Below, in pieces: positions 62,102 to 64,000 of a stretch of 64,000 bases of DNA. Source of the stretch: Pontibacter sp. G13 (GTDB lineage: Bacteria; Bacteroidota; Bacteroidia; J057); the NCBI RefSeq assembly GCF_031851795.1, contig NZ_CP134696.1, positions 2,589,001 through 2,653,000 of the forward strand. Direction: 5' to 3'. Within the stretch, counting starts at the first letter, position 1, and each line of letters opens with the position of its first letter. The notes beneath the pieces are model-generated. The model was not told the origin of the DNA, ran no database searches, and saw only the letters and a program-made list of their open reading frames with translations. The translations under genes and the position numbers were made by a program.

Positions 62102-62697
62102 TTTCAGATGATTCAGCGATGGAAGATGATCAAAAAATTCGTAAATCATTTACAGTCAGGTAATCCAGGGGTAAGCCATCTTGTGTAGTATCTCAATCAG
62201 GTGATTGCACCTGTTGAGGCTGAAAGCGTATGGATGATCAGGTCCTAAAACCATGCCTGAAGCGATACAAACAGCTTTTTGGCACAAACGATCTCCACGA
62301 TTAGTTCAGCCCAACTTGCGATGGATTGTTGAGAGGTACATGTTTCGGAATATCAGCTTTGTCATTTCAATACAGCCTATATGACTCACATCCCTGTTCC
62401 GCCATTCGCTCATGCCCATTCTGGAAATCAACGCTTTGACCAGTATCGAGCCTCACTCTTGATGCGCTCCCGCTACATGTCTAGACAATCGAAAATCTCC
62501 ATGCGCCGACACGGAAATTGCCGAACGTCACGCTGGCTCCTTCGAAAAGCATAGCAATCAGTCGGTACGTCGATCTGAAAATAGCTGTTATTCCTTTGTT
62601 TTATGAAGGGAGCTTGAATTCGCGCCTCTCTGCGAACCGGTGGCTCCCATTAGGATGGTCTCCTGGCGATTTGCCTGGGGCCTCGAATGATTCCTTC
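62102..62697. other. Intergenic region upstream of rtcB
   Basis: 596 bp without a convincing ORF. A possible hairpin GGGAGC (near 62606) with GCTCCC (near 62643) lies about 50 bp before the rtcB start and could be a leader element. No repeat copy, tRNA or exact TAnnTTTG was found. Confidence 0.35.
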
Positions 62698-64000
62698 ATG
62701 GCAAAAATTAAGAAAAAGCACTTGCTCAGAATTGGGTTCGAACAAAGTGATTCGATCAAAGAAGCACTTCTAGCTGTCCAACACGAATCCTTGCAGCGGA
62801 AGGGACGAGAATCCATCCTGCAGACTTTGCAGGTAGTGCTTCAAGATCCAGAAGCCTTTTTGAACCATCAAATATTGGCACCAGTGGCCAAACAACTGGT
62901 GCCAGACGCACATACAGATAATCCCGATGCGCCTATTTTTCCGGAACTTAGAACGGAACCCGTTCCCACGCAGATCTATGGCGGACAGGGAATCGAACGT
63001 GGCGCAAGGGAGCAAATAGAAATCAGTGCCATGCTCCCCATTGCGAGAGCCACTGCATTGATGCCGGATGCCCACCAAGGATATGGATTGCCCATCGGCG
63101 GAGTACTTGCGACCGAAGGTGCCATCATTCCTTATGCAGTGGGCGTAGATATTGGATGTCGAATGAGCCTTTCGGTCTTTCCGATCAAAGCCAATCGACT
63201 GAATGGCAGTCATCATGCGTATGAGAATATGCTCAAAGCTCATACAACTTTTGGCGCGGGCAGAGGGCCTGCGGAGCCCATGCAAGCCGAAGTGTTGGAA
63301 GATCCGCTGTTCCGTGAAATTGCCATCGTCAAGCAACTTCATGGCAAGGCCATCAAACAGATTGGCTCCTCCGGATCTGGGAATCATTTCGTGGAATTTG
63401 GTGAAGTGGAAATCCTAGACCCAGACAACGAATGGGGGCTTCCGACGGGCACCTATGTAGGATTGTTGTCTCACTCAGGTTCACGAGGACTAGGGGCTGC
63501 AATCGCCCAGCACTACACCCAAATTGCGATGGACAAGACTCGTTTGCCCAAAAAGGCCAAGCAATTGGCATGGCTCGACCTAGCTTCTTCGGCTGGTGCA
63601 GAGTATTGGGAAGCCATGAATCTTGCAGGTAGATATGCTTCCGCATGTCACGACCATATTCATCGTAGGATCAGTCGTGATCTGGGAGAAAAGCCACTGT
63701 TCAAGGTGGAAAATCATCACAACTTTGCATGGAAAGAGCGCTTGGCGGATGGCACCGAGGTCCTGGTTCATCGAAAAGGCGCCACTCCAGCGGCAAAAGG
63801 TGAGTTGGGTATGATCCCAGGATCCATGACCGCTCCTGGCTTCATCGTCAGGGGGAAAGGCAATCCTCAATCCCTTGGGTCCGCTTCACATGGGGCAGGA
63901 CGATTGATGTCGAGATCGCGAGCCAAGCAGTCGATCACCAAGCACCAGATGAGAAAGATCCTCAAAGAACACAGGGTCACCCTCATTGGAGGTGCAGTGG
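62698..64000 (+). CDS. rtcB: RtcB-family RNA-splicing ligase (3' end outside window)
   Basis: 434 codons from ATG 62698 to the window edge with no stop. ALMPDAHQGYGLPIGGVLAT, VGVDIGCRMSLSVF with the metal-binding Asp and Cys, GSSGSGNHFVEFGEV, LSHSGSRGLG, VENHHNFAWKE and GSASHGAGRLMSRSRAK with the GMP-accepting His are all present. RtcB joins 2',3'-cyclic phosphate to 5'-OH ends using GTP and Mn2+, for tRNA or stress-cleaved RNA repair. Its N-terminus has an extra 60-90 residue helical lead-in compared with short RtcB forms. No rtcA/rtcR or archease is visible. Confidence 0.94.
   Translation, partial: MAKIKKKHLLRIGFEQSDSIKEALLAVQHESLQRKGRESILQTLQVVLQDPEAFLNHQILAPVAKQLVPDAHTDNPDAPIFPELRTEPVPTQIYGGQGIERGAREQIEISAMLPIARATALMPDAHQGYGLPIGGVLATEGAIIPYAVGVDIGCRMSLSVFPIKANRLNGSHHAYENMLKAHTTFGAGRGPAEPMQAEVLEDPLFREIAIVKQLHGKAIKQIGSSGSGNHFVEFGEVEILDPDNEWGLPTGTYVGLLSHSGSRGLGAAIAQHYTQIAMDKTRLPKKAKQLAWLDLASSAGAEYWEAMNLAGRYASACHDHIHRRISRDLGEKPLFKVENHHNFAWKERLADGTEVLVHRKGATPAAKGELGMIPGSMTAPGFIVRGKGNPQSLGSASHGAGRLMSRSRAKQSITKHQMRKILKEHRVTLIGGAV

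Noticed and set aside
1-64000. CRISPR array, insertion sequence or prophage
   Set aside because: No regularly spaced direct repeats, transposase, integrase or phage structural gene was found; the four repeat copies are too far apart and not direct arrays.

Overview
The window looks like chromosome of a Bacteroidota bacterium, probably a marine or otherwise polysaccharide-degrading lineage with roughly 50% GC. The support is a SusC/RagA-type receptor, type IX secretion (T9SS) C-terminal sorting domains on four proteins, TAnnTTTG-type -7 promoter elements, GIN-domain adhesins behind an ECF sigma factor, and HEIGH-type metalloprotease lipoproteins. I cannot fix the genus from sequence alone.

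Region 1 (1-20.3 kb) is a polysaccharide utilisation locus. It holds the N-terminal 860 codons of a SusC-like receptor (minus), a GH5-like lipoprotein glycosidase, a small secreted protein, two tandem [GH39-like glycosidase + sulfatase] units, a sulfatase-GH2 pair on the minus strand and a fourth, sulfamidase-like sulfatase. Four sulfatases with formylglycine motifs imply a sulfated glycan substrate. A beta-trefoil plus T9SS module is shared by both GH39-like enzymes and has also been fused to one of the two paralogous sulfatases.

Region 2 (20.4-36.4 kb) holds two tandem tRNA-Arg genes, a TonB-dependent receptor, a D-threonine-aldolase-like enzyme, a secreted protein of unknown function, an ECF sigma / anti-sigma / two-adhesin operon, alkaline phosphatase, glnS, a degenerate-nuclease/ankyrin fusion and a methyltransferase.

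Region 3 (36.6-57.7 kb) holds a carotenoid/retinol-type oxidoreductase, cydAB, a subtilase with a T9SS tail, two tandem HEIGH metalloproteases, an operon of phosphatase, WD40 protein, DivIVA protein and dCTP deaminase, an alpha/beta hydrolase, an M43 metalloprotease, an aldehyde dehydrogenase and several proteins of unknown function.

Region 4 (57.9-64 kb) holds a double-FKBP isomerase, a roughly 1.5 kb non-coding stretch packed with hairpins, tRNA-Gln and tRNA-Cys, an L7/L12-like mini-protein, an HNH nuclease, a GNAT acetyltransferase and a 3'-truncated rtcB.

Two non-coding observations stand out. First, a four-copy intergenic repeat (14377-14571, 23364-23530, 53035-53221, 58957-59184) has conserved ends and a stem whose two strands change together in all four copies, as expected of a structured RNA or cruciform element. 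Second, the gene-free stretch 59471-60330 carries more than ten consecutive perfect or near-perfect hairpins and ends in a tRNA-like domain just upstream of two tRNA genes. I recognise neither as a named family.
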